A stretch of DNA of 64,000 nucleotides from Microvelia longipes (lineage: Eukaryota > Arthropoda > Insecta > Hemiptera > Veliidae), in contig JACMZG010001913.1 in assembly GCA_018340805.1 (NCBI GenBank), forward strand, positions 5,442,208 through 5,506,207. The letters are read 5' to 3'. Below the pieces are notes generated by a model that was not told where the DNA came from, ran no database searches, and worked only from the letters and a program-made list of their open reading frames with translations. Both the position numbers and the translations under genes were made by a program. This document shows positions 42,930 through 54,479 of this stretch, one piece after another (position 1 is the first letter of the stretch; each line of letters starts with the position of its first letter).

Positions 42930-43307
42930 TTTGGTTGCCATAACTAGATCAGAAGATTGATTTTAGTATCAAGTTTAATGCCCGTATTCAAAGACATTTT
43001 CTTTACCTAAAACTAACATTTTCCTTAAGGGCTCCATTAACATTTCCCTTAATGGCTCCATAAAATTTTCCTTAAGTATTCCTTAAGGAGACATTCTCCT
43101 TACCTACACGGTAAACCTAAAATTTTCCTTAAGGGCTCCTTAAGGAAAATTTTAGGTGTAGGTAAGGAAAATGTCTTTGAATACAGGTCTAAATCTCTAG
43201 TATTAACACACTAGGAGTTACGGTACTAACATACAGACAGCAAACTTACACAGATAGGAAACCACTCTAAAGGTTCTGAAACATCTAAAACGGGTAATTC
43301 AGGTTAA
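42930..43307 (-). repeat. Family R copy split by MITE E
   Basis: The left part CAGAAGATTGATTTTAGTAT and right part ATCTCTAGTATTAACACACT, TAACATACAGACAGC and AACCACTCTAAAGG join to give the order of 33310-33460 once 42981-43188 is removed. Confidence 0.65.
42981..43188. mobile_element. MITE E nested in family R (~208 bp)
   Basis: The ends CCGTATTCAAAGACATTTTC and GAAAATGTCTTTGAATACAG are inverse partners. The interior is repeated ATTTTCCTTAAGGGCTCC and its inverse. A TAA on each side, against a single site in the uninterrupted family R copy, suggests a 3-bp target duplication as in PIF/Harbinger-type MITEs. Confidence 0.75.
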
Positions 43308-43748
43308 TTATATTTTAAACAAGTTTTAAATAAGCATAAGCAAGCTTTAGATGAACATAAACAAGCTTTAAATGAGCATAAACAAGCTTTAAATGAGCAT
43401 GAACAAGCTATATATGAGCATAAACAAGCTTTATATGAGCATAAACAAACTTTAAATGAGCATAAACAAGTTTTTAATGAGCATAAACAAGCTTTTAATG
43501 AGCATAAACAAGCTTTGTATGAGCATAAACAACCTTTAAATGAGCATAAACAAACTTTAAATGAGCATTAACAAACTTTAAATGAGCATAAACAAGCTTT
43601 TAATGAGCATAAACAAGCTTTAAATGAGCATAAACAAGCTTTATATGAGTATAATCTATATATATATGGGCATAAACATACTTCAAATGAGCATAAACAA
43701 GCTTTAATTGAGTGCAAATTATGCTGTGCCGTTTTGTGTATAGTATAA
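43308..43748 (+). repeat. 21-bp minisatellite readable as a heptad repeat (~18 units)
   Basis: The unit AATGAGCATAAACAAGCTTT plus A recurs about 18 times. In the frame beginning at 43308 it reads Asn-Glu-His-Lys-Gln-Ala-Leu over and over, 147 codons to TAA at 43746, with one internal TAA at 43569-43571 (AAA changed to TAA). There is no in-frame ATG start. A coiled-coil-forming coding origin is possible, but any 21-bp repeat with a stop-free frame would look like this, so it is listed as a repeat. Confidence 0.85.
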
Positions 43749-44464
43749 TCTATGGAATAAAATTTTGAAAAAAATTATTTATCAAGCTGTGACGCTACGT
43801 AGTTTTACAGTCAAGAGTTTGTATGAAAGGACTTGTTGATGGGATTCTAATTTGGCATTGAAAGAATTACGGTAATGATTCCTTTCATTAAGGTAATGCA
43901 ATTTTCGACGAAAGGGATAAGATCATAATGGATAGATTGTGGATGCAAAGTAGCATCCACAAGAGCTTGGGCTATTTTCCTGTGGATTTTGGATGGTAGG
44001 GCTTGGATAAATTTCAGGTAGGATGATTTCGCGGATAAGGAAAAGTTAAAATTGTTTAATTATTGTAATTATGTCTCATGCCATAAATAACACTCGTGTA
44101 ATTACAAAAAGAAATATGTATTTTAAATTAAACAATTCTTAATAATAAATTTTGAAATGAAAGAATTCGGCGGTTGTTACGTCAGGATTCTATAACTAAG
44201 CAAATATTCCGGAGGGGTTATTGTGTTTCAATAAACACACCTTCTTTGTCATGCTAATTTTTTCTTAAAACAAAACAGCGATTCTATTGAAGGAAAATAA
44301 AATAGAATGAATAATAAATATATGGAAGAGAGATAAAAGAAATAGAGATGTAAAGGAAAATAAAACACGATATTATATCGTGACGAGTAAATAGAGGAGT
44401 TTTATGTTGGTAAGCTATGCGGTGTTAGTCTATACCGTGCACTTGTTGTTTTTACTATGACTTT
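43749..44464. other. Spacer, no gene recognised
   Basis: A small inverted pair GTGGATGCAAAG / TAGCATCCAC lies near 43950. The rest is AT-rich without frame or repeat. Confidence 0.5.
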
Positions 44465-44940
44465 TCCTCATTTATACCGTAGGTATATAGGAAAAGTATT
44501 GTGTTTGCAAAATAATCCGAAACCGGGATTTCAACAAAATTATCCGTTTCAGGTGTTTTTAAGGCCTACTAAGTAGTTTTTACAAAGTCTGTGTATATGT
44601 GTGACTTTGTGTTTGTGTCTGTTACTATCGTAGCTCACGGTGTAGTTATAAGTTTTAGTTGAAACTTTGTACAAAAATCAGTCTATATGTGTAGTTGTGC
44701 TACTATGAAAATAATATTTGTGTGACTTCATTGACCGAAATAATTACTCAGAAAAAAATTGGAAAAACGTAAAACGAGGAAAAATTTTCCCCTTCAATTA
44801 TGGATTTGCCACGCACGTAACAAATAAGACAAACATTTGTCTCAAGTTTCATCTCATTATCAGCATTTGTTTAATTTTTATTTTTATCAATCTACCTGTG
44901 TACGTTCTTTAACAAAAATTAAAAAAATTGGTACAAAGTA
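44465..44940 (+). repeat. Family R copy
   Basis: It starts TTTATACCGTAGGTATATAG and continues GAAAAGTATTGTGTTTGC, CCGAAACCGGGATTTCAAC, ATTATCCGTTTCAGGTG, TGTGTGACTTCATTGACC, TTACTCAGAAAAAAATTGG and CATCTCATTATCAGCATT. This is the start of the family in the + sense. Confidence 0.75.
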
Positions 44941-46619
44941 TTACCGACTTAAGACCACCTTTATAAAGCGTGCTTTCTGCTGTAGGACTTTATTGTGGTT
45001 ATGATCCTATGCTCCTTATAGAAGGAGCGTATAGAATATTATTATATTCGAGTATATGGACTAGTACAGACCACTATAATTCTAAGCTCCAAAGCAAACC
45101 GATACTGCTTCCTTGCCGCAGCAACGTAGACTAAAAAAAACAACGATTAATTTGCTTTCGGGTATGTGACGCATAATAGCGGATACCAAGAAAAGGTAAT
45201 TTGAAACAATGGACTTCAAATTAGGAAAATGGACTTCGACAGAATAAGACGCGAAGTAGGAACACCGTCCTCGCCACCGAAGCACAATTCTTGCAAATTT
45301 TTAAAGTATATTATATAATAGCGGTTTAAAAGGAATAATCACATAAGTCTTATTGTGTCGTAAATAATTTTTCAGCTTGGCAGATCACGATAATCTTAAA
45401 CAAAATGATAAATGAGAAAAATTATGTTTCTGAGTTAAATAATTTAACTAAATTATATTATATATGATGAATGTCATTGTAAGTTGATATATTTAACAAG
45501 ACAATTCACGCATCAACCGAAGGTTTAGTTTGCGTGTTCGCTGACGATTGTTTGGTGATCCTGTCATTGGGTCTCTTAAATGTCGCTGTAACGACTCCAT
45601 CAGGTTATGTTGATGATAAGAGGCTTCCTAATACAGGCTTGGTATTGCTTTACTATAGTTTTATAAGTCAAGGGAGAATGGGGATGTATAAATAAATACA
45701 GACGAAATCATAGAGTACATTTTAATGAGCATTTAATAACAAATGTTTAAATAACTTCCGGTGACGAAACAGACGTTTCATGACATTTCTTAAGAGCTGC
45801 TTTCAATTTTAAACGTATAGGATATTTTATTCCGTTCGGAATGTTATACTTAAACAATGTCAAGTTACTCGTTAATAATGTGTTACATTTTCTGTATTTA
45901 AGTTAGCCAATAGTAATCAAAGTTTTAATGACATCTACGATTGTACGCACTGTAATTGGCCGTTTATATCCAATAAAATTACAATATCCGTTAAAGCTGG
46001 TAATAGAAATTACAGATGACAATGACGAAGGAATTGCCAATTTCAGGGTGCAATTTCCATTGTTTCGAAGACTTAATAACGCAACTTCTTTGAATAAGTA
46101 TGAGTGATAAGTTCTGTAGAATTATATAGATTGGTGTAAAATGAAATCAGAGTTATAATTGCGTCCGGAGAAACGCTCTAACCGGAACTAATATTATGCA
46201 ATTTTAGATTATTTTATAATTCAGAATTTGCATACTTTAATTTTGTAATTTGATCACTTAAATGTAATGTATTGAAGTTTTAAATGACGAGAAGAAAATT
46301 AGGCGTCATGAAGCGAAAATAGACCCGATTTGCTGACATGCTAGGCTTGCGATGGCCCCTTCTTCGGAGCCACTTGGTCAACTGACTGAATGAGATTTTC
46401 TGACTAACTACCTTCCTACCATTTAGCACCATTTAATGCAAAGAATGTCAGAGAGATCATCTGCCAAGATATTCAAAATATGGCTGATTCGCGGCCATAT
46501 AAAACTTGAAAAAATGTTGATAATAAATTTTACCATTCATACATGAGTTAACCATACATATTGATACTTGTAGAAATAATTTCAGCACAATTGGACAGTT
46601 TTTTTGAAGTTTCATACTT
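44941..46619. other. Spacer, no gene recognised
   Basis: The sequence is less repetitive. A short frame near 45522-45560 reads VCVFADDCLVI, like an RT active site, but no other RT block flanks it. A 67-codon minus frame at 45082-45285 has no domain. Nothing else is supported. Confidence 0.45.
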
Positions 46620-46773
46620 TTTTGACATTTTTGTTGAGTCATTATTGCACGTTAATGACGTCATACATATTTAATAAACAATAAGGTTTGGGGCCATTTG
46701 CAGGGTCCATTTTCGTACCAAGCTTCAATTTAATTAGAAAAACGTCTAGGAACAACATATCAAAATATTGTAC

Positions 46774-46843
<70 letters not shown>

Positions 46844-46920
46844 CTACACATTCAATTTCCGCCATGACGCCTATCCAATTAGGGATTTTTTTCTAAAGAA
46901 ATTCGCTAAAAGGTACTCAC
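46620..46920 (-). repeat. Family W copy with (AT)n array
   Basis: GAGTCATTATTGCACGTTAA and TGACGTCATACATATT, then TTTTCGTACCAAGCTTC, an (AT)n array at 46774-46846, and TTTCCGCCATGACGCCTATC with AAAGAAATTCGCTAAAA. It is the inverse order of 4984-5345. Confidence 0.65.
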
Positions 46921-47405
46921 AAGATGCAGCTGTTAAAATTAATCAGTATTATACGCTGACGATATTATCCTAATCGTTTATGAGAAGAGAAAATTACGAT
47001 TTTTTAAACGTCTGGTTCCTGTGTCCTTTTCAACTTTAATTCAGATAAGTATAGGAAGCATTGACATACTTTTGTAATATTTTTAAACCTTTTGCTTCTT
47101 ATTAATCTTTATAGGTTGTGGAAATGCCAGGAGTAGTGTAACCAATTGATTACTAATTTCTTAGAAGAAATATGAATGTGTCGATCAGAGTGCATAATAT
47201 CAAAAGCTAATATATAAGCTTTTAGTCACTATATTTAATGATGATTGTAAAGTTATGATGTAAAGTTAGGATAATAGCAAAAAGGAAATTAAGTACATCT
47301 ATTCTCTTCTTAGAGAAAGACGTTTGCGTCAAATTACAAGTCAATTTGTCTAAATTTTTGTTGGCTCAGCAAATCAGGTTATGGTGGTCTAAAAGATGAT
47401 ATCTT
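46921..47405. other. Spacer, no gene recognised
   Basis: AT-rich, no frame or repeat. Confidence 0.5.
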
Positions 47406-47539
47406 CTGAGCCGTACAATTTGGCCTTATTTCTGAGCCGTACAATTTGACCTCATAACTGAGCCGTACAATTTGACCTTATAACTGAGCCGTACAATTTG
47501 ACCTTATATCTGAGCCGTACAATTTGACCTTATATCTGA
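47406..47539. repeat. 26-bp tandem repeat, five copies
   Basis: The unit CTGAGCCGTACAATTTGACC plus TTATAT is repeated five times with the first 20 bases nearly invariant and the last six variable (TTATTT, TCATAA, TTATAA, TTATAT). Confidence 0.92.
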
Positions 47540-47702
47540 GTCAATTTCCAACTTTTTATAACGCGAACTGAAAACTGTTGAATTTATGCGTGACACAGAC
47601 ACACACATACGAACAAGTAGCATGATGAAGACTACTCATGCCGTCATACCTGCCTGAAACAATTATTATAACTGAATCTTGGTTCTGGAGTTTTAAGTAG
47701 TG

Positions 47703-47756
<54 letters not shown>

Positions 47757-47784
47757 TATATGTATATATATATTATATATATAT

Positions 47785-47833
<49 letters not shown>

Positions 47834-48754
47834 ATATATATATATATGTGTGTGTATAGTATATATATATATATATAAGTTTGTGTGTGGTAGTAAGTGG
47901 GATGATTAAAAAAAAATTTCTTCAGAACAATCTTGGATAATTTGACACCATCTTCTTTATAAATGCTCTAAATTTAAGCAATTTTTGTCTATCCTGCTTC
48001 CTTTATTCTAATTAAATGGATATTTAGATACAGTAATTTGATTACCTTCGTGTGGATTGTTATTGTTCTTCTAATTCTGACGCTGGAGTTAATATGCCGT
48101 AATTTCTAGTCGTTTCTCCGGTTATGTCATCCCGAGTTCGGCCACATATCCGTTTCCGTTGAGTACACCTCCTTGACCGTACCTTGCCGTAGTCACTAGA
48201 GTGTATCCATAGCTACGTCCGTGACCGTATGCGCTACGGATACGCCGACAATTTCCCTTAGTTTGCATTCTTTGATTACATTAATTATAATAAATCAAAT
48301 ATCCCTTTCATTTTATTATTATTATTAATATTGTAAATTGATTATGATTTAATTATATTTGAACAGTCTGCCATTATTGGTATTGGCCTCAAGAATTCTT
48401 ATTCAATTATTAAAAACTTTATAAGGATTTTCAGAACAAAACAATACATCTAACCTTTCGTAATGAAAATTAACTCTAGTATAGAAAATTAACTAAAGTA
48501 CGAGACAAGAATCTAGTCTCGAACAGAATCTGGACCAGGTTCCTCCTGGTCTGAACTCCTGGATCAGGCTCGAGCTTAAGAGTTTTTACCATGCTATGCA
48601 TTGCGGAGGTGCATCACGTTCAGGTTTAGAGGTTAAAAATGTGTAGCAAAGAGTTATTATTTAATAGAAAGCTCTTTTCGGTCGAATTTTGAAATATCGA
48701 AAAGGTAACCTTAGTACCTTCGATTATTAGTGTTGTGATAGGTGATTAGGGAGA
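47540..48754. other. Spacer with (AT)n array
   Basis: (AT)n with short GT tracts at 47704-47878. 48130-48250 contains GCTACGGATACGCC and related inverted pieces. No gene is seen. Confidence 0.5.
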
Positions 48755-48830
48755 GGTGAGAGATCACCTAAGCAAGTTGGCCGCGTTGTTGGGCCCTTTT
48801 TGCTGACTCCCTTAGATAGAAGATAGTGTT
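48755..48830 (+). repeat. Family X copy
   Basis: GAGAGATCACCTAAGCAAGT, TGGCCGCGTTGTTGGGCCC and TTTTTGCTGACTCCCTTAGA. It matches 42780-42860 and the inverse of 32576-32640, next to the long hairpin there. Confidence 0.6.
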
Positions 48831-48929
48831 CTGACCATTACACCACCGATGTAATAAAAAAAAAATCATACAAAATTAATGTAACTTGTTTGATATACAA
48901 AACAAACACAAGGTGTGACAAGCCGACAA

Positions 48930-49071
48930 TAATCAATTTATTATAGCCAAATACTTTCTTAGAGGAGGTTTTATTGAGGTTACACAGTGCCCCTGAGAGC
49001 CCCAAAAATATGTTTCAAGCCTCTCAATGAATTCATATAGGGTATGTTCTCTCTAGTAATTTATCTCTATA
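48930..49071 (-). mobile_element. MITE A, truncated inverted copy
   Basis: TTTATTATAGCC, GGTTTTATTGAGGTTA, GCCCCTGAGAGCCCCAAAAA, ATGTTTCAAGCCTCTCAATG and a terminal CTCTCTAGTAATTTATCTCT. Only the half carrying the left end of the family is present. Confidence 0.72.
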
Positions 49072-49754
49072 AGCATAAATATTCTTATACGGATATTATT
49101 GATATACGTAAGCATAAATATACTAATACGGATATTTGTTATATACTGGTACTTTGATTGTTTAATCAGAGATAGAACCTCAGGTTATGCTGAGAAATCA
49201 ACCAATCTACTTATTTAGGACGTCATTTATCCTCTAGACCCTATATTTACTCTCTGTCATCTATAAACGTTTTTGGACACACAAAGTTTTAATACCTGGT
49301 GGGTAATTAGAGACGCTAAATAACTTATTAGTCTTAAATAAAGGAAGTCCTAAATAAAGGCATTTTTTTATTTAAGAAAGCTGTGATTTGATTTGATTTT
49401 TTATTTAAAAAATTATTTACTTACTTTTTAAGTATAAACATTGTTGTATCTTTTCATGTTACCAATTAAGTGTGTAAATAAAATAAAAACCAAAACGCTG
49501 CAATAATTAGATGAATTGATCAGTTTGAAATGAAAAAAAAACGAACTCAAACAGATCAAAATGATCAATCAAAAATCAAATATGAAAATCAAAATCAAAA
49601 ATCAAATCAAAAATCAAACAATAAGGAAAAAAAGCGGCGCGAGGTTACAAATTTTTAAAACCAGTGTTGCCTTTTAATGATTTCGTTTACGAAAAAGGTA
49701 ATTTTTTGTACTGAGGTTGGTATGAGATGAAGGGGAAGGGGCATGGTCGGTCTG
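49072..49754. other. Spacer with AAATC-rich low complexity
   Basis: TGATTTGATTTGATTTT at 49385 and an (AAATC)n-like stretch at 49565-49622. No gene is seen. Confidence 0.5.
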
Positions 49755-49825
49755 AACCAATTGAATTATTTCCACAACAGATTTTTTGGCGCGCTGTCAA
49801 CTGATTTTAGCCGTGTGTTACTATA
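49755..49825 (-). mobile_element. MITE B, one end
   Basis: GCGCTGTCAACTGATTTTAG and CCGTGTGTTACTATA form the terminal repeat, with a short interior piece before it. The partner end is not seen. Confidence 0.55.
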
Positions 49826-50419
49826 AATGGGCCATATTCAAGACAAAACGCATTTTGACTTTGTCCATCTTACCTAACTATATTTTTGATTACTATTATA
49901 ATATTAATAATTATTATTATTATTATATTATTCTGACATTACACTGTCGTTTAACAATCATTACTCCAGATTGCTCTAATATCGTTGTAGTTTCTCTATA
50001 GAACTGTTGAAATCGTCTATTACGCCAAGTATTACGTAGACTCTACGCAGCGCAGTTAACTGTCCATATAATAGATCTAATTTAACGTTCACTCTGTAAT
50101 GTTTACTATTTCTTCAATATAAAGTAAATAATGCGGTTTTTGACTTTCACTTACAGTTCTAATAAACTAGAAAGGTTTTATTTCCAAGGTATTGTTGGAC
50201 CTTCACGTCTTAAAGCTTTCGTCTTTAACTTTCGTTCCCGAGATTTGCTATCTGAAGAAATCGTAGCTCTAGAAGAATTCGTCCTACAATAAAGAACTCT
50301 ATATATATATATATATAATATATATATATATAATATATATATAATTATAATAAATATTATATAATGGACTGCGCGTCTCCTCTTATACTAAAGCTTTGCT
50401 CATATAATACAAATTTCCT
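49826..50419. other. AT-rich spacer with (AT)n array
   Basis: (ATT)n near 49905-49930 and (AT)n at 50299-50366. No gene is seen. Confidence 0.5.
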
Positions 50420-51065
50420 CATTTATACAGTAGTATATAAGAAAGGTATTGTTTTGCAAAAAATCCAAAACTGTGGTGTCACCGGAATTATCCGTTTCAG
50501 GTGTTTTAAGGCCTCCTAAGTGGTTTTCACTAAGTTGTCTGTCTGTATGTGTGTGTGTGTGTGTCTGTTATCATCGTTGCTCCCAGTGTATTTACGCTAG
50601 ACAGTTGAAACTTTGTAGAAAAATCATTCTACCGCTGTAGTTGTGCAATTCAGAAAATATTTTTTATCACGTCATTAAAACTCAATAATGACTCAGAAAA
50701 AATTTTAAAAATCATAAAACGCGGAAAATTGATGCTTTGTATACGACTAAATATGTGTTAAGTTTCATATCATTATCAGCATTAGTTCATTTTTTATCAA
50801 ATGACTTGTGTACGTTTTTATTAAAAAATTGAGGAAATAATTTTATTGAGTTAAAATTTGGGTTCAAGTTTATACCATTGCGTAGTACATACGTACACTA
50901 AGTTTCGTTTCAATTTGTTAAGTAAATCTATGATTTTTGTGGATCTGCAAAGCGAATCCGAATACGTTTTGCATTATAAATTTAACGACTTGTTTTTTCT
51001 GAAGACGAGCGAAGCGAGTCCGAAATATAGAGGATGAGCTTAGCGAATTCAATGTGATGAAAAAT
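50420..51065 (+). repeat. Family R copy, near-complete order
   Basis: From TTTATACAGTAGTATATAAG through GGTATTGTTTTGC, ATTATCCGTTTCAGGTG, GTGTGTGTGTCTGTTATCAT, CACGTCATTAAAACTC, TCATATCATTATCAGCATTA, ACTTGTGTACGTTTTTA and AAATCTATGATTTTTGTGG to GAAGACGAGCGAAGCGAGTC and GAATTCAATGTGATGA. This copy shows the family's order from one end to the other. Confidence 0.78.
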
Positions 51066-51964
51066 TCTGATTTTTTAATTAACTGTCAAAATTTAGACAT
51101 AATTCATATAATTATATCATTCGATTAATTCTAACTAAACCGATAGGTAGGAAGGAAGTGTTTCCAAAACATTTTCTTGGAAGAAAATAAAACTACTCTA
51201 AATTTTTCAAAAGAAATGTAAAAGATTCTAATAATGTGCGGTTCCTAGTTTTCTGTGGTTAGAACCTATGTTTTATTGTGAACCACAGAGTAATTTTTCG
51301 TAAAATAAATCGTTATATAATGGCTATTTGGTCGTCCAATAGTTTTATAATTCTTTTTATAAACTACTTCCTTTTTCCGGTTAAAATTATTGATAACCAT
51401 TTCCGGTTTAATTCACTATTAACTTATTCATTTGATCTAATTGAATAAGATTTATTTGTTTTATTTGATTGAATACGGTATAAATGAGAAAATTCTGGCG
51501 GAGAAGTCCGCAAGTCAAGCGAATTTTCCTTGAAATCCGCGCTTTTTTGCTCATTTTCTGGTATGTATTTAATAACCTGAGCAATAGCGTCATGTCTTAT
51601 TATTTATTTTTTAAAGAAAATGCGCATATTAATATTTATACCATAGATTATACACTACACGCATAGCATTTTACTGATCGTCATTTTGATTATCTGTTAT
51701 TTTCCTCGAGTTTTTTCGAATTTTTGGTCACTTGGAGTGATCGTATCGACTTCGGATACGACTTCGGTTTTATTATATTTTATAGCACCCAAAAAAAAAA
51801 CATATTTTATAGCACCCAAAACCGTTATTTTGGTTTTCTGTCTGATATCTCAACTACATCATAACTCTGCGAAATCTCGCATCTAAAAAGAATCTCGCAT
51901 ACCAGGCACAAGTCCGTTTCAGAGGTCCATATAATACATACGTAATATATATATAAATATAAAA
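51066..51964. other. AT-rich spacer with repeat fragments
   Basis: 51486-51545 (AATTCTGGCGGAGAAGTCCG, AAGCGAATTTTCCTTG) is a diverged piece of the 133-bp repeat. 51780-51825 contains TATTTTATAGCACCCAAAA twice. No gene is seen. Confidence 0.5.
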
Positions 51965-53700
51965 TAAGATTCAAGATTCAAAAATAACTTTATTTGACAT
52001 TGTACTATAAAGTTGAGGTTACTGTTACAATTGCATATCCAAAAAAAAAATAAATAAAAATAAGATGCATTACAAAAAGAGAAAATGAATTTTTATTTGA
52101 GTTAAAAACAAAATTAAGAAATAGAACAATTTACTTAATTGTTAAAAATTAGATTCCAATACAGTTATATACATGTTACAAAAAATATTTTAGAGGTAAA
52201 AATAAAACATAAATATTTTCTTCTATAAACATACATATATTATAATTATTATTATTTTTTATTTTTTTTATTTATTTTTTATTTATTTTTTTTTTTCATT
52301 TTTTAATAGCTTTTAATTGCTTGTTATTAGTAGTTATATAACTTACGGTTAAATTTATTATTTACTTATTTTATATATTCATTTTATTATTATCTCTTAA
52401 AATTTATATTAGTTCAAAAATTAAATTTTTTAAAGTTATTTACTTCATAATACTTCTATATTTTAATTTTATTTTAAATTTATTTAAGGAACAAATTGGT
52501 AAGCAATGTATCAAAGATATTTATTAATAGATTTAAGTGAACTAATTATTCGCATAATAAGAAGGCTCTTAATAGAAAGAGCTTCTTTAGTGAAGTTAAA
52601 AACACTTTTATTTTTCGGTGGACGAGCCAAAAGTAAGCAGGTTTCTTTGTTTAGGTAAATGTCCTGAGAGGTGATATAGGTATCTAACCATTTCTTCTTA
52701 CAGGATATATGCCGGACATTCAATAAAAGTGTTCGAGGGTATCTTGGGCATTTATGTTGCAAACAGTGCATACTTCTCTGAGTTAAATGTATGAACTACC
52801 TTTGTAAAAATATTCTAACATTGTTCTATGGCATATTCTCATCTGGCTGACTAATCTTTTCCAAGCTATTGAATTCTAATTCGGAGATATCTTCGCGATG
52901 CCCAAAGAACTGATGTTTCTGTAGAATAAGTTATAGTTTGAATTGATAGCAGATTCTACATCTAGGCTAGTATGTCTGGATATTAATTTGTCTATAACGT
53001 TAGGTAGATCTGCTTCCAGTTGCATCGGTGTTAGTTGCATACATAGTCGGTAGTTTTCTTTTAGTTTATTTTTTAGTTGGGTGTACCAGTTAAAATCTGG
53101 ATCATTAGATTTTTACTATCCAAAGCAATAAGTTGTCTCAGACATATTTTTGGAGTCTAATATCCGTCATTGTTGGACTTTAGCCACCATTGATACATCT
53201 TTTAAGTAATGTGATTCAATTTTGGTTGTGCCGGTTTCAAGCCTAACAAAGTGTTAGGAGTGTTTCTAGCCAATGAAAATAGATTTTAAAAATTTACTAA
53301 GACTGGTTCTATTAAATTAATGTATCTAAGTGCCCAGATTCTGAGGCGTATAAAAGAACCGAGTTGACCATAGCGTTACTTAGGACTAGTGTTGAGTCAA
53401 GGCTGTCACAATTAGATTTAGTTAGTATTCTTTGACTTTAGAACTTGCTACTGCAGCTTGTTTGCAAAAAGTTTTGCCGTGTATTTAAATTTTCCTGAGG
53501 CAAAGAAATCGACACCTAAGTACTTGTAGGATTTTACTTGTTCAATGATCTGACCCTTGTAGACAAGATTAGGGAGAGGACTGACTTATTGCTTCGTTTA
53601 AAAACTAAATACTTGGTTTTCTGTATAACAACAAGGTGGTTTGTTAGACAGTATAAATAGAAGAATGTTAGCATCCTTTGTGCTTGAACAAAAGAATTTG
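51965..53700 (-). mobile_element. 5'-truncated LINE relic, minus strand
   Basis: On the minus strand the order is: end of the RT palm, the YKYLGVDFF block (about 53500-53540), a long C-terminal region, a zinc-like CTVC...LEH...ECP cluster (about 52705-52770) and an AT-rich 3' part containing AATAAAG (about 51985) near the 3' limit. The 5' end is cut at the (AT)n block starting at 53708. Many indels and some stops make it clearly dead. It differs from the LINEs at 1-4750 and 35653-36620. Confidence 0.75.
52490..53600 (-). pseudogene. LINE ORF2 C-terminal fragment (RT thumb to Cys/His motif)
   Basis: Read across frameshifts on the minus strand, the pieces are KSYKYLGVDFFASGKFKYTA (about 53475-53540), LDSTLVLSNAMVNSVLLYAS (about 53340-53400), a region with GLKPAQPKLNH and YQWWLKSNN (about 53160-53245), SRHTSLDVESAINSNYN (about 52930-52985), WKRLVSQMRICHRTML (about 52810-52860), VCTVCNINAQDTLEHFY with ECPAY (about 52700-52770) and KKWLDTYITSQDIYLNKETC onward to a stop at 52511. 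The order fits the region after the RT in R1/LOA-like polyproteins. The last 86 codons are open (52511-52771). Confidence 0.75.
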
Positions 53701-53707
53701 CCAGTTA

Positions 53708-53896
53708 TATATATTATAATATATATATATATATATATATAATATATTGTATAGTAGGTATATTATATGTATATAATATATATAAATATATATATATATA
53801 ATATATATAATATATATATATATTATTATATATATATATTATATATATATATTATAAATATATATAATAATATAATAATAATATATATATTATAAT
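53708..53896. repeat. (AT)n microsatellite
   Basis: About 190 bases of AT with single interruptions. Confidence 0.9.
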
Positions 53897-54479
53897 TCTA
53901 TCGATTTTAATAGAATAATTATATAAAACTTATTGTTGCTTATTTTTATGATTATTATGCTGTTAAACAAATTATTTTCGTTTGTTTCAGGTGGATCATA
54001 TAATATATGAAGGTAATTAAATTAAAATAAAATAACGATCGAGATATAGATTGTTAAATAAAAAGGTAATAATTTTTCGATTTTATAGACTCTGAAGGCA
54101 TTAAAAACAAGAACAAACAATTTTATATCAAATAATATCAATGCTATTGAATTAGTTGAATCAAATTAAATAATCTGATAATAAGTGTATTAATATATAT
54201 ATACATACATATATAATATAATATAATTAATATATAAAATATATATATATATTATAACACGTTTTTTGTGATATACATAATATGACAATACTTGCGCAAT
54301 TTCAACTTGCTCTAAAACTTTTAAGACGTTTTAAGCGTGCTTTTTTATTGGTTAATTATCATATAAGAAAATTATTTTGGAGAGAGAACTGGACCGAATA
54401 AATTGTTTTGTGCCAAATTCAATTGTCTACTAAAAAACATTGAGAGCTACGGTTATGAACAAATAATGTTATATTATTT
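53897..54479. other. AT-rich spacer
   Basis: A shorter (AT)n array at 54194-54256. No gene is seen. Confidence 0.5.

Noticed and set aside
43308..43748. CRISPR-like array of regularly spaced repeats
   Set aside because: The units are contiguous with no unique spacers and the DNA is eukaryotic; it is a minisatellite. The same applies to 47406-47539.
45522..45560. VCVFADDCLVI reading, like a reverse transcriptase active site
   Set aside because: No other RT block lies up- or downstream in any frame; an 11-residue match can be chance.
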